NCBI GenBank assembly: GCA_900551305.1
Contig: URVK01000012.1
Span: 1 to 16,705 of the forward strand
Length of the DNA: 16,705 bases
Direction of reading: 5' to 3'
DNA from: an uncultured Collinsella sp.
GTDB lineage: Bacteria > Actinomycetota > Coriobacteriia > Coriobacteriales > Coriobacteriaceae
Below are positions 1 through 8,037 of the stretch, one piece after another. Made by a program: the position numbers and the translations under genes. Under the pieces are notes generated by a model. The model searched no databases, was not told the origin of the DNA, and worked only from the letters and a program-made list of their open reading frames with translations. Every line of letters begins with the position of its first letter. Positions within the stretch are counted from its first letter, which is position 1.

Positions 1-159
1 CAGGCTCGCCCGCGCCACCGAGGTCACATGCGTATACACCGTCACATCGCCATGCTGGATAAACTCGCGCGTCAGGTCCAAGCGGCCCGCCTGGGCCAGC
101 TGGCGGGCAGCATGGTCTACTTCGCACGCGATTTTCTCGGCACGAACGACATCAGACAT
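1..159 (-). CDS. HD-domain protein, N-terminal part (cut by window edge)
   Basis: Only the first 53 codons are present. The start ATG (159-157) follows a strong ribosome binding site, GGAAGGAG, at the right distance. The peptide contains the stretch FIQHGDVTVYTHVTSVARAS (residues 33-52), which resembles the first helix of small HD-domain phosphohydrolases (typical form: QHG.TSVY.HS..VA..S), where the histidine after VY is the first metal ligand. The HD pair itself would lie beyond the window. The gene diverges from the DXS-like gene at 388. The family assignment rests on about 20 residues remembered from this family, so it is moderately sure; the existence of the gene is well supported by start, ribosome site and open frame. 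Confidence 0.6.
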   Translation of the reverse strand, partial: MSDVVRAEKIACEVDHAARQLAQAGRLDLTREFIQHGDVTVYTHVTSVARASL

Positions 160-387
160 GCTGTCTCCTTCCAGCGACTCACGGCGACAAGCTACGGCCT
201 GTGCACAATCGATAAAAACATCATGGAACACATCAGTATGGCATCGGACAAAACGTTTTGCCCCACCAGTTGGCGAATTACCGCGCCGCCGTCACATATC
301 AAACGCCAAAATGTGCGAGACTGTCTTGTGCAATTGTGCCGGCCGAGGGAGTGCCGGCGCACGATTCGCATGGAGTAACCCACAACG
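160..387. promoter_or_regulatory. Divergent intergenic region with a 12-bp palindrome
   Basis: This region separates the minus-strand HD gene from the plus-strand DXS-like gene and must hold both promoters. A perfect palindrome CAAAACGTTTTG lies at 249-260, near the middle, and is a candidate operator. A GC-rich imperfect hairpin (GTGCCGGC pairing with GCCGGCGCAC, 336-363) lies in the probable leader of the DXS-like gene. No convincing -35/-10 pair could be picked on either strand. Confidence 0.35.
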
Positions 388-2169
388 ATGCTGCTTACGC
401 AAACGACAACGCCCGAGGACGTCAAGGCTCTCGACCGCGCCGAGCTTCCGCTGCTCTGCGGCGAGATCCGTCAGGCAATCCTCGAAAGCTCCGCCGCCGT
501 CGGCGGGCACGTTGCCCCCAACTTGGGCGTCGTTGAGCTTACGGTTGCGCTTCATCGCGTGTTCAACTCCCCCATCGACAAGATTGTCTTTGACGTTTCG
601 CACCAGACCTACGCTCACAAGGCGCTGACTGGGCGCGCGTACACCTATATCGATCCGGAGCGTTATGGTGAGGCTTCTGGCTTTGCCAATCCCGACGAGT
701 CCGAGCACGACCTGTTCGCCATGGGCCATACCTCCACGTCGGTGAGCCTGGGCTGCGGCCTGGCGCACGCTCGCGACCTGGCGGGCGATGCGTACAACGT
801 CATCACCGTTATTGGCGACGGCTCGCTTTCGGGCGGCCTGGCGTTTGAGGGCTTCAACAATGCCGCCGAGCTCGATAGCAATCTGATCATCATCGTCAAC
901 GATAACGACCAGTCCATTGCCGAGAACCATGGCGGCCTGTATCGCAATCTGGCCGAGCTGCGCGCCAGCAACGGCACCTGCGAGCGCAACGTGTTCCGCG
1001 CGATGGGGCTCGACTACCGCTATCTGGACGCCGGTAACGATGTGTTGGCCCTCGTCGATGCGCTGCAGGAACTGCGCGATATCGATCATCCCATCGTGCT
1101 GCACGTCTCCACCGCCAAGGGCATGGGCTTTGAGCCGGCCCGGAGCGACCCCGAGCGCTGGCACCACGTGGGTCCGTTTGACATGGCGACTGGGCGCAAG
1201 CTCTGCCCGGGCCATCCGAGCGAGCCTGCACCGCGCACCTATGCCGACATTACAGGCGAGGCGCTCAGCGCCGCCATCGAGCGCGATCCGCAGGTCGTGG
1301 GCATCACGGCCGCCACGCCCTACATTATGGGCTTTACACCCGAGCTTCGCGCTGCCGCCGGCAAACAGTTCGTCGATGTGGGCATTGCCGAGGAGCACGC
1401 CGTGACCTTTGCCACCGCGCTTGCGCGCTCGGGCGCCAAGCCAGTCTTTGGTGTGTACGGCACGTTTTTGCAGCGCGCCTACGACGAGCTGTGGCACGAT
1501 CTGTGCCTCAACGATGCCCCCGCAACCATCTTGGTGTTTGGTGCGTCGATCTTTGGCACCACATCCGAGACGCATCTTTCGTTCTTTGATATTTCCATGC
1601 TGGGCGGTCTTCCCAACATGCACTATTTGGCGCCTTCCTGCATGGAAGAATACCTGTCCATGCTGAGCTGGTCGCTCGACCACCGCGAGCATCCCGTGGC
1701 GATTCGCGTGCCGGGCATTGGCTTGGTAAGCCGCCCCGACTTGGCGCCTGCCGAGGACGCCGATTACGGCGCCGTTCGCTACAACGTGGTGCGCCAGGGT
1801 CGCGACGTAGCAGTACTCGCGCTCGGCGATTTCTTTGAGCTGGGCGAGCGCGTGGCAAACCACCTGGCTGCCGAGTACGGTATCGAGGCCACGCTCGTCA
1901 ACCCGCGCTTTGCAACCGAGCTTGACCGTGAGTTCCTCGACAGCCTTGCCGCCGAGCATCGCGTTGTCGTCACCCTCGAGGACGGCATCTTGGACGGCGG
2001 CTGGGGCGAGCGCGTGGCATGCTATCTGGCATGCACGCCGTTGCGCACGCGCACCTTCGGCATCGCCAAGGGCTTCCCCGACCGCTACGACCCCAACGAA
2101 CTGCTTGCGCAGAACGGCATGACGGTCGAGAACATGGCCGCCGAAGCCGTAAGGCTACTCAACGAGTAA
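388..2169 (+). CDS. DXS-like thiamine diphosphate transketolase with altered substrate site
   Basis: The 593-residue protein has the layout of 1-deoxy-D-xylulose-5-phosphate synthase (DXS, first step of the MEP isoprenoid pathway), which is usually about 620 residues; the difference is a shortened linker between the two halves. The N-terminal half has H41 (as in GHF of DXS), HQTYAHK (72-78), the thiamine diphosphate motif GDG (143-145) ending in NDN (171-173), and the GHTSTS block (113-118). The middle half has the catalytic glutamate of VGIAEEHAVTF (E335), Y357 and R363 of the YGTFLQR block, and H396. Aligned by eye to E. coli DXS, R420 becomes G385, R478 becomes G443, D427 becomes T392 and H299 becomes N217. 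R420 and R478 hold the phosphate of glyceraldehyde 3-phosphate, so another acceptor is possible. The start follows GGAG (372-375) at a rather long 12-nt spacing. Single-gene unit closed by a terminator. Confidence 0.85.
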   Translation: MLLTQTTTPEDVKALDRAELPLLCGEIRQAILESSAAVGGHVAPNLGVVELTVALHRVFNSPIDKIVFDVSHQTYAHKALTGRAYTYIDPERYGEASGFANPDESEHDLFAMGHTSTSVSLGCGLAHARDLAGDAYNVITVIGDGSLSGGLAFEGFNNAAELDSNLIIIVNDNDQSIAENHGGLYRNLAELRASNGTCERNVFRAMGLDYRYLDAGNDVLALVDALQELRDIDHPIVLHVSTAKGMGFEPARSDPERWHHVGPFDMATGRKLCPGHPSEPAPRTYADITGEALSAAIERDPQVVGITAATPYIMGFTPELRAAAGKQFVDVGIAEEHAVTFATALARSGAKPVFGVYGTFLQRAYDELWHDLCLNDAPATILVFGASIFGTTSETHLSFFDISMLGGLPNMHYLAPSCMEEYLSMLSWSLDHREHPVAIRVPGIGLVSRPDLAPAEDADYGAVRYNVVRQGRDVAVLALGDFFELGERVANHLAAEYGIEATLVNPRFATELDREFLDSLAAEHRVVVTLEDGILDGGWGERVACYLACTPLRTRTFGIAKGFPDRYDPNELLAQNGMTVENMAAEAVRLLNE

Positions 2170-2171
2170 GG

Positions 2172-2208
2172 AAACCTCCGCAAGGGAAGCACCCCCGCGG
2201 AGGTTTTT
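2172..2208 (+). terminator. Rho-independent terminator of the DXS-like gene
   Basis: AAACCTCCGC (2172-2181) pairs perfectly with GCGGAGGTTT (2197-2206) around a 15-nt loop and runs into TTTTT. It begins 3 nt after the stop codon. Confidence 0.9.
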
Positions 2209-2226
2209 ATTTTCGCGACGCGATTA

Positions 2227-2442
2227 TCTCAATCTGTAACATCTAGGGCCCGAATTCCCGTCTAACTGTTACAGATCGAGACAAAACGTCTTAATCCCTG
2301 ACCTTTGTCTCAATCTGTAACAGATAGAGACCTTTTGTCCGTCCAGATGTTACAGATCGAGACATTCGAATCCCCCTGAAGAGAAAATCTCAATCTGTAA
2401 CAGTTACTCGGCAAAAACGGCCGCAGATGTTACAGATCGAGA
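2227..2442. repeat. Phased array of six 15-nt repeats in alternating orientation
   Basis: Forward copies TCTCAATCTGTAACA lie at 2227-2241, 2308-2322 and 2388-2402. Reverse copies TGTTACAGATCGAGA lie at 2267-2281, 2348-2362 and 2428-2442. All forward copies are identical, as are all reverse copies, and the two forms differ at one position (A or G after TCTC). Starts are 40, 41, 40, 40 and 40 bp apart, leaving spacers of 25, 26, 25, 25 and 25 nt that do not resemble each other. Any neighbouring pair can fold into a hairpin; the single mismatch is A-C in a plus-strand RNA but a G-U wobble in a minus-strand RNA. No cas gene is present and the orientation alternates, so this is not an ordinary CRISPR. 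It resembles BIME/REP mosaics in layout. Function unknown. Confidence 0.9.
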
Positions 2443-2475
2443 CAAAACAGTAAGGCATGCCGCTGCATCGGCCAG

Positions 2476-2512
2476 AACCACCACAAAGGTGCCTGTCCCC
2501 TATGTGGTGGTT
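2476..2512. repeat. REP-like hairpin with CCTGTCCC in the loop (copy 1)
   Basis: AACCACCACA (2476-2485) pairs perfectly with TGTGGTGGTT (2503-2512). The 17-nt loop contains GTGCCTGTCCCC. TT follows on the plus strand, so it could also act as a weak terminator. The loop word CCTGTCCC is shared with the hairpins at 2654 and 16148, although the stem sequence differs. Confidence 0.7.
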
Positions 2513-2653
2513 TTAAATCATGGTCGGTGCGAAAAACGAATAACCGTTCATAAGCGATCTCCTTACTTATATATGCGTCGCGCTGCCGCCATTATAGCGA
2601 CCGCCGCGAGCGATCATGCCATCTGCAAAGCGCTATCTCAGCTGCAATATTCG
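2513..2653. other. Intergenic stretch without recognisable feature
   Basis: This 141-bp part of the long gap between the DXS-like gene and the transporter shows no conserved ORF, RNA gene or clear repeat. A short open frame runs through it and both flanking hairpins, but it resembles nothing and has no ribosome binding site, so no gene is called. Confidence 0.5.
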
Positions 2654-2708
2654 GCGTTTGCCCAGATAAAACCTGCCAAAATAAACCTGTCCCTTTTTAG
2701 CAGGTAGA
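2654..2708. repeat. REP-like hairpin, dispersed repeat family (copy 2)
   Basis: The stem ACCTGCCAAAA (2671-2681) pairs with TTTTTAGCAGGT-type sequence (2695-2705) with one A-C mismatch, which becomes a G-U wobble on the minus strand. The loop is TAAACCTGTCCCT. The stem, the loop and about 17 nt upstream (GCGTTT.GCC..GATAAA) match the element at 16148-16203, so the repeat is longer than the hairpin. Confidence 0.8.
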
Positions 2709-2747
2709 ATAACCCATAAGGTCAGTATGTTTCTGAGTTATTTCGTG

Positions 2748-2777
2748 TTGACCCATTTGAGCGCGATAGGGTATAAC
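2748..2777 (+). promoter_or_regulatory. Sigma-70 type promoter of the amino acid transporter operon
   Basis: TTGACC (2748-2753) and TATAAC (2772-2777) are separated by 18 nt and sit about 44 nt before the start codon of the binding protein. No operator could be recognised around it. Confidence 0.75.
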
Positions 2778-2820
2778 TCTACTCAACCGCTAGGGATTTT
2801 ATTGAGAAAGGTGTTCTACC

Positions 2821-3816
2821 ATGAGCAAGAACCTCTCCCAGCAGGTCGTTCTCGACCGCCGCGGCTTCGTTGCCGCCACCTTCGCAACCGTCGCCGGCCT
2901 TGGTCTTGCCGGCTGCTCCCCCACCAGCGCCGAGGCCGACAAGGGTTCCGCCGCCGGTTCCTCCAAGAGCTCCGAGGATACCGAGGCTTCCACCACGCTC
3001 GACGCTAAGGCATTCGACAAGCTCGTCGACAACGGCCCCAAGGCCGATGACGATGCCATCGCCGCCAGCACCTGGGCCACGGCCGTTAAGGACGCCGGCG
3101 TCTTTAAGATCGGTAGCGTTCAGACTTCCACGCTCTTCTCCCTCCTCAACGAGAAGGACGGCAAGACCCGCGGCTTCGATGCCGGTATCGCACAGCTCCT
3201 GTCCAACTACATTCTGGGCGAGAACAAGGTCGAGATCACCCAGGTGACCTCGGACACGCGCGAGTCCGTCCTGCAGAACGGCCAGGTCGACGCCGTCTTT
3301 GCCACCTACACCATCACTGACGAGCGCAAGAAGCTCGTCTCCTTTGCCGGCCCCTACTACTACACCCAGCAGGCCATCCTGGTGCTCGCCGATAACGACG
3401 ACATCAAGGGCGTCGACGACCTGGCCGACAAGAACGTCGCCGTCCAGTCCGGCTCCAACGGCCCCGCCATCCTGGAGGAGTTCGCCCCCAAGGCCAGCCA
3501 GCAGGAGTTCAAGACCGACGAGGAGGCCCGCCAGGCACTCCAGCAGGGTCGTGTTGACGCCTACGTCATCGATAACAACATGCAGCAGAGCGCCCTGGTC
3601 CGCGAACCCGGTAAGTACAAGATCGCCGGCAAGCCCTTCGGCAGCAAGGAGCCCTATGGCATCGGTCTGCCGCTCGATTCCGACGGCGTCGCCTTTGTCA
3701 ACGACTTCCTTAAGAAGATCGAGGACGACGGCACCTGGACTGAGCTGTGGCAGATCTGCATCGGCGACCGTACGGGCGACACCAATGTTCCCGAGTTGCC
3801 CGAGATCGGCGCCTAG
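2821..3816 (+). CDS. Polar amino acid ABC transporter, substrate-binding lipoprotein (SBP family 3)
   Basis: The 331-residue protein captures an amino acid outside the cell and delivers it to the permeases encoded next. The N-terminus carries a twin-arginine motif (DRRGF, 12-16), a hydrophobic stretch and the lipobox LAGC with C32 as the lipidated residue, so export may be by Tat, followed by membrane anchoring. A linker rich in Ser, Ala and Glu (33-60) leads into the binding domain. The block NGQVDAVFATYTITDERK followed by VSFAGPYYY is the hallmark of family 3 proteins and is close to the glutamate-binding GluB type of actinobacteria (NGQVD..FATYSITDERK). Substrate is therefore probably glutamate, glutamine or aspartate, not proven. 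Ribosome site GAAAGG (2806-2811). First gene of the operon. Confidence 0.9.
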   Translation: MSKNLSQQVVLDRRGFVAATFATVAGLGLAGCSPTSAEADKGSAAGSSKSSEDTEASTTLDAKAFDKLVDNGPKADDDAIAASTWATAVKDAGVFKIGSVQTSTLFSLLNEKDGKTRGFDAGIAQLLSNYILGENKVEITQVTSDTRESVLQNGQVDAVFATYTITDERKKLVSFAGPYYYTQQAILVLADNDDIKGVDDLADKNVAVQSGSNGPAILEEFAPKASQQEFKTDEEARQALQQGRVDAYVIDNNMQQSALVREPGKYKIAGKPFGSKEPYGIGLPLDSDGVAFVNDFLKKIEDDGTWTELWQICIGDRTGDTNVPELPEIGA

Positions 3817-3904
3817 GCAGCGAGCCTGGTAACAGCCGCAACGAAACCATACGGAAACGCATGATGCGCTTTATTGCGGTAAACTGTTTCCTCACTGAGT
3901 TGTC

Positions 3905-3937
3905 GGGGCTTCCGTACACACGGGAGCCCCTTTCCTT
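3905..3937 (+). terminator. Attenuator-like hairpin between binding protein and permease genes
   Basis: GGGGCTTCCGT (3905-3915) pairs with ACGGGAGCCCC (3920-3930) through 11 bp with one T-G wobble and a 4-nt loop, followed by TTTCCTT. It lies 88 nt after the binding protein stop and 24 nt before the permease start. Partial termination here would make more binding protein than permease, a common arrangement in ABC importer operons. The T-run is interrupted, so leakiness is expected. Confidence 0.75.
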
Positions 3938-3954
3938 ATCGGCGGGAGGTCCGC

Positions 3955-4614
3955 ATGAGTCTCTCCGAGCTCTGGTCGCTCTATGGCCAGAACTATATCG
4001 ACGCCCTGCTAGCAACCTGGGGCATGGCGCTTGAGTCGTTTGCCATCGCCATGGTGCTGGCCGTTGCTGTCACTGTGATGCGCGTGTCGCCGCTCAAGCC
4101 GCTGCGCGTCTTTGGCGACCTGTATGTCCAGGTCTTCCGTAACATCCCCGGCATTGCGCTGCTCATCATCGTCGTCTATGCGCTGCCGCCGCTCAAGGTC
4201 GTCCTGCCCTACCGCACCTGCGTTATCGTCGCTACGGTCCTTTTGGGCTCGGCCTTTGGCTCCGAGAACTTTATGAGCGGCATCAACACCGTCGGCGTCG
4301 GTCAGGTGGAAGCCGCCCGCTCGCTCGGCATGAGCTTCAGCCGTATCCTCGCCAAGATCGTGATTCCGCAGGCGCTGCGCTCGAGCGTGCTACCCATGAC
4401 CAACCTCTTTATCGCCGTCATGCTCACCACCGCGCTCGGCAGTCAGGTGCCGCTTAAGCCGCAGGAACTCACCGGCGTGGTGAGCTACATCAACACGCGC
4501 TCGCTCGGCGGCGTCGCCGCGTTCTTTATCTCGGCGCTCGGCTACCTGGGCACGGCCTTTGTGGTGAGCCACATTGGCAACTATATCGATAAGAAGGTGA
4601 GGATCCTCCGATGA
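3955..4614 (+). CDS. Polar amino acid ABC transporter permease (HisM/GluC type)
   Basis: The 219-residue integral membrane protein has about five hydrophobic segments and the cytoplasmic EAA loop that docks on the ATPase: GQVEAARSLGMSFSRILAKI followed by VIPQALR (about residues 114-141). The N-terminal FRNIPGIALLI block is typical of His/Glu/Gln-type permeases. A strong ribosome site GGGAGG (3944-3949) precedes the ATG. Its stop overlaps the next start by 4 nt (ATGA), so the two permeases are translationally coupled and presumably form a heterodimer. Confidence 0.9.
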   Translation: MSLSELWSLYGQNYIDALLATWGMALESFAIAMVLAVAVTVMRVSPLKPLRVFGDLYVQVFRNIPGIALLIIVVYALPPLKVVLPYRTCVIVATVLLGSAFGSENFMSGINTVGVGQVEAARSLGMSFSRILAKIVIPQALRSSVLPMTNLFIAVMLTTALGSQVPLKPQELTGVVSYINTRSLGGVAAFFISALGYLGTAFVVSHIGNYIDKKVRILR

Positions 4615-5444
4615 GCAAGCATTCCTCTCCTGCACTTACCATGCGCGATGCGCTCTACGAGGCTCCCGGCCCCAAGATGCGCGCCAAGATTCGCATCGGC
4701 ACCGCCATTTCGCTCGTTGCCGTGGCCGCGCTCATCGCTCTGGTACTGCAGCGCTTTTATGTGACCGGCCAGCTTTCGGTCCACTATTGGTATTTCTTTA
4801 CACACCTCACCACCTGGAAGTTCCTGCTTGCCGGCTTTGAGGGCACCGTCAAAGTCGCACTCACCGCTGGCGCCATCGCGCTGGTGCTGGGCCTAGCCCT
4901 TATGCTCGGCCGTACCAGCGACATTAAGCCGCTGCAGCTGGTCTGCCGCGTGCTCACCGATTTCTTCCGCGGCGTGCCGAGCCTGCTGTTCATCTACTTC
5001 TTCTTTTTGGTGCTGCCCCAGTACAAGATCGCGCTGCCATCGTTTTGGATGCTCACGCTTCCCGTCGCGCTCGCTGCCGCCGGCGTACTCGCCGAAATCT
5101 TCCGCGCCGGCGTCAACGCCGTACCGCGCGGGCAGGTCGAGGCGGCCCAGGCGCTCGGTCTCTCCAAGGCTAAAATCACCTTTAAAATCGTATTGCCGCA
5201 GGCTATTCGATTTATCATTCCGTCGTTGATTTCGCAGCTCGTGGTCGTAGTCAAAGACACCACCGTCGCCTACGTGGTGAGCTACCCCGACCTCATGCAA
5301 AACGCCCGCGTGCTCATTACCAACTACGACGCTCTCGTGTCGGTCTACCTGGTAATCGCGGTCATCTATATCCTCATCAACGTCGCGATCAACAAGGCCG
5401 CTGTCTATGTTTCGCACAAGACCGGCGCGACCATCATCCGCTAA
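4611..5444 (+). CDS. Polar amino acid ABC transporter permease (GluD/GlnP type)
   Basis: This 277-residue second permease has a longer cytoplasmic N-terminus (about 35 residues before the first helix) than its partner, as in the actinobacterial GluD type. The EAA loop is clear: VPRGQVEAAQALGLSKAKI, then FKIVLPQAIR (about residues 170-200). FFRGVPSLLFIYFFFLVLP is the conserved first part of the pore domain. It starts within the stop of the preceding gene and is 36 nt from the ATPase gene, with no terminator between. Confidence 0.9.
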   Translation: MSKHSSPALTMRDALYEAPGPKMRAKIRIGTAISLVAVAALIALVLQRFYVTGQLSVHYWYFFTHLTTWKFLLAGFEGTVKVALTAGAIALVLGLALMLGRTSDIKPLQLVCRVLTDFFRGVPSLLFIYFFFLVLPQYKIALPSFWMLTLPVALAAAGVLAEIFRAGVNAVPRGQVEAAQALGLSKAKITFKIVLPQAIRFIIPSLISQLVVVVKDTTVAYVVSYPDLMQNARVLITNYDALVSVYLVIAVIYILINVAINKAAVYVSHKTGATIIR

Positions 5445-5480
5445 CGCTTTACCATTTCGAGTCATAAGGAGCCGAGCACC

Positions 5481-6245
<765 letters not shown>

Positions 6246-6297
6246 CCCAATTGCCATGTTCGCTCGCCATGACCATCCAAACTCGAAAGTTACACCT

Positions 6298-7107
6298 ATG
6301 ATCGGAACTCGTACTTCATCGTCATACACCCCGCACGTCGACGTTGCCCCCACCGACCGTCCGCTCATCCTCGTCGCGCCGCGTTGGGAAGAGGCAAAAC
6401 CGTTTTTGAGCGAGACGCTCTCCCCCAACGAGGAGATTGCGAGCGTCTTTGTCGACGCCATTCTTGCCGCCGGCGGCCTGCCGCTGCAGATGTCCATCAC
6501 CGAGGACATTGAGGTTATCCGTCATTACGTCGATATCGCCGACGGTATCGCTATTCCCGGCGGCCCGGACGTCAACCCCAAACGCTGGGGCGATGATCGA
6601 CCCTACGACCCCACCCTCTGCTGCGAGATCCGCGATAGCTTTGAGTTCAAGCTGGTCGGCGAGGTGCTCCGTGCCAAAAAGCCGCTCTTTACCACCTGCC
6701 GCGGCACGCAGTTGCTCAACGTCGCCACTGGCGGCACCCTGTGCATGGACGTGCCGAGTCTGGGCGCTCGCGAGGGCCACACGCAGTGGCGCCATACCCA
6801 CGTGCTCAACGACCCTGTGCATCCCGTCGAGGTCGTGCCGGGCTCGCTGCTCGACCACGCGGTTGGCGGACACAGGCTGATCCAAACCAACTCCGCACAC
6901 CACTGCTGCGTCGATCGTCTGGGTAAAAGCACGCGCTTGGTCGCCAAGGCAACCGACGGCGTTCCCGAGTGCATCGAGGTCGAAGGCCAGCCTTTCTGCT
7001 TGGGCGTGCAATGGCATCCCGAGTACACCTGGCAGACACTCGAGACCGACTTTAACCTGTGGAAGTCGTTTGTCGAGGCAGCGGCCAAGGTAAAGCAGGC
7101 CCGCTAG
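6298..7107 (+). CDS. Gamma-glutamyl-gamma-aminobutyrate hydrolase family protein (peptidase C26)
   Basis: This is a class I glutamine amidotransferase-like hydrolase of the PuuD/C26 type, which cleaves gamma-glutamyl bonds and releases glutamate. The chosen start (6298) gives 269 residues; an in-frame ATG at 6256 would add 14 residues, but no ribosome site precedes it, while a weak GAAAG lies before 6298. The nucleophile is C134 in TTCRGTQLLNVATGG, and the partners are H240 and E242 in GVQWHPE; the GGPDVNP block matches the family's substrate loop. It starts 52 nt after the ATPase stop. Its place behind a probable glutamate-type importer suggests hydrolysis of imported or internal gamma-glutamyl compounds, but the substrate is not shown by the sequence. 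Confidence 0.88.
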   Translation: MIGTRTSSSYTPHVDVAPTDRPLILVAPRWEEAKPFLSETLSPNEEIASVFVDAILAAGGLPLQMSITEDIEVIRHYVDIADGIAIPGGPDVNPKRWGDDRPYDPTLCCEIRDSFEFKLVGEVLRAKKPLFTTCRGTQLLNVATGGTLCMDVPSLGAREGHTQWRHTHVLNDPVHPVEVVPGSLLDHAVGGHRLIQTNSAHHCCVDRLGKSTRLVAKATDGVPECIEVEGQPFCLGVQWHPEYTWQTLETDFNLWKSFVEAAAKVKQAR

Positions 7108-7140
7108 CTCGCAAGCCACACGGGTTAAAGCCTCCTAAGC

Positions 7141-7184
7141 CAGGGGGGCGGACACCAGCCACGGTGCCCGCCCCCCCCTGTATT
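7141..7184 (+). terminator. GC-rich terminator after the C26 hydrolase gene
   Basis: CAGGGGGGCGGACACC (7141-7156) pairs almost fully with GGTGCCCGCCCCCCCCTG (7163-7180) around a 6-nt loop, with TATTT after it. It closes the transporter operon and faces the end of the minus-strand permease gene at 7219. Confidence 0.8.
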
Positions 7185-7218
7185 TGGTATGCTCGGTATG
7201 ATTATCCCTCACAAACAC

Positions 7219-8037
7219 TCAAAGAAATCTCGACCGTAATCGGTCGACGGTAAAGCAGATGGCAAAAACGCTTGCTACGTTTATTAGGCAGTCAATTAGA
7301 ATCGAAATGCATTGACTATTCCCCAACGGGGTCACGCCACAAATCCACATGAGCATCGAGGCTGGAAGCGGAAGCATGGAATTGGCCCCGAGCTGTATGT
7401 AGATCGCCACGACGTTGACAAGCAACAGCATGCCAATCGGACCGAAGCCGGACCCAAAATAGGAAACAACAATTACGCAAGAAACAACGTATGCAAGGCA
7501 GGCAGCGGCAGCAAGAACAAGTCGATAGCAAAATACATGCAGGTTGAAATACTGCTGAGCATACAAAACGATCGCGCAGTTAAGACAGTACAAAACGACA
7601 CTCGACAGGATAAACGCGCCCAAAAGGGCAAAGGAAGACAGCACCACTCGCGCAACGATAGCGCACACACGCTTCCCTCCCCGAGCCTCCGACAACCCCC
7701 ACGGTTCCTCAATAAAGCCCGAACTGACAAAGCGCGGCACAATGCAAGCCGCGATGAACGGAAAGAACAATGCATGAGCCAACGGGGCTACGTTGAACAG
7801 CAGACCGCGAAAAACCTCTGCATTACCAAATAGAAGGACATCCTCTGCCGACAGCAGAAGCGTCGGGTCTGGGAAAAAGCCTAAGAAACTGTTCTCACGG
7901 AGGCTACAGAACCACATCGGGAAAGAATTAAGCTGCAATACCACCATGCACGCATAAATTACCAGGATTAAGGCGTACGTCCATTTGCTCACATGCTTCA
8001 ATTCTGAATGAAGGAATCTTCTAGTCTGACGATCCAT
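7219..8037 (-). CDS. ABC-2-like membrane protein, second permease of an exporter-type system
   Basis: The 272-residue protein has about six hydrophobic segments (near residues 20-40, 80-100, 125-155, 165-195, 200-215 and 245-262) and no recognised enzymatic motif. I chose ATG 8037, preceded by GGGGGTG at good spacing; a GTG at 8055 in frame is possible and would add six residues. It overlaps the end of the upstream permease gene by 17 nt, so the two are translationally coupled. With the ATPase at 8842 it forms an ATPase-permease-permease set like that of LanFEG or bacitracin-type exporters, but no sequence hallmark fixes a substrate. Base composition is more AT-rich than the flanking genes. 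Confidence 0.7.
   Translation of the reverse strand: MDRQTRRFLHSELKHVSKWTYALILVIYACMVVLQLNSFPMWFCSLRENSFLGFFPDPTLLLSAEDVLLFGNAEVFRGLLFNVAPLAHALFFPFIAACIVPRFVSSGFIEEPWGLSEARGGKRVCAIVARVVLSSFALLGAFILSSVVLYCLNCAIVLYAQQYFNLHVFCYRLVLAAAACLAYVVSCVIVVSYFGSGFGPIGMLLLVNVVAIYIQLGANSMLPLPASMLMWICGVTPLGNSQCISILIDCLINVASVFAICFTVDRLRSRFL

Noticed and set aside
292..1959. 555-codon open frame antisense to the DXS-like gene
   Set aside because: It is a reading-frame shadow typical of GC-rich genes; the translation is low-complexity and resembles no family, and the sense gene is certain.
2227..2442. Ordinary CRISPR array
   Set aside because: Repeats are only 15 nt, alternate in orientation, and no cas gene or leader is nearby.
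2489..2707. 72-codon open frame in the transporter upstream region
   Set aside because: It runs through two hairpin repeats, has no ribosome binding site and no recognisable protein sequence.
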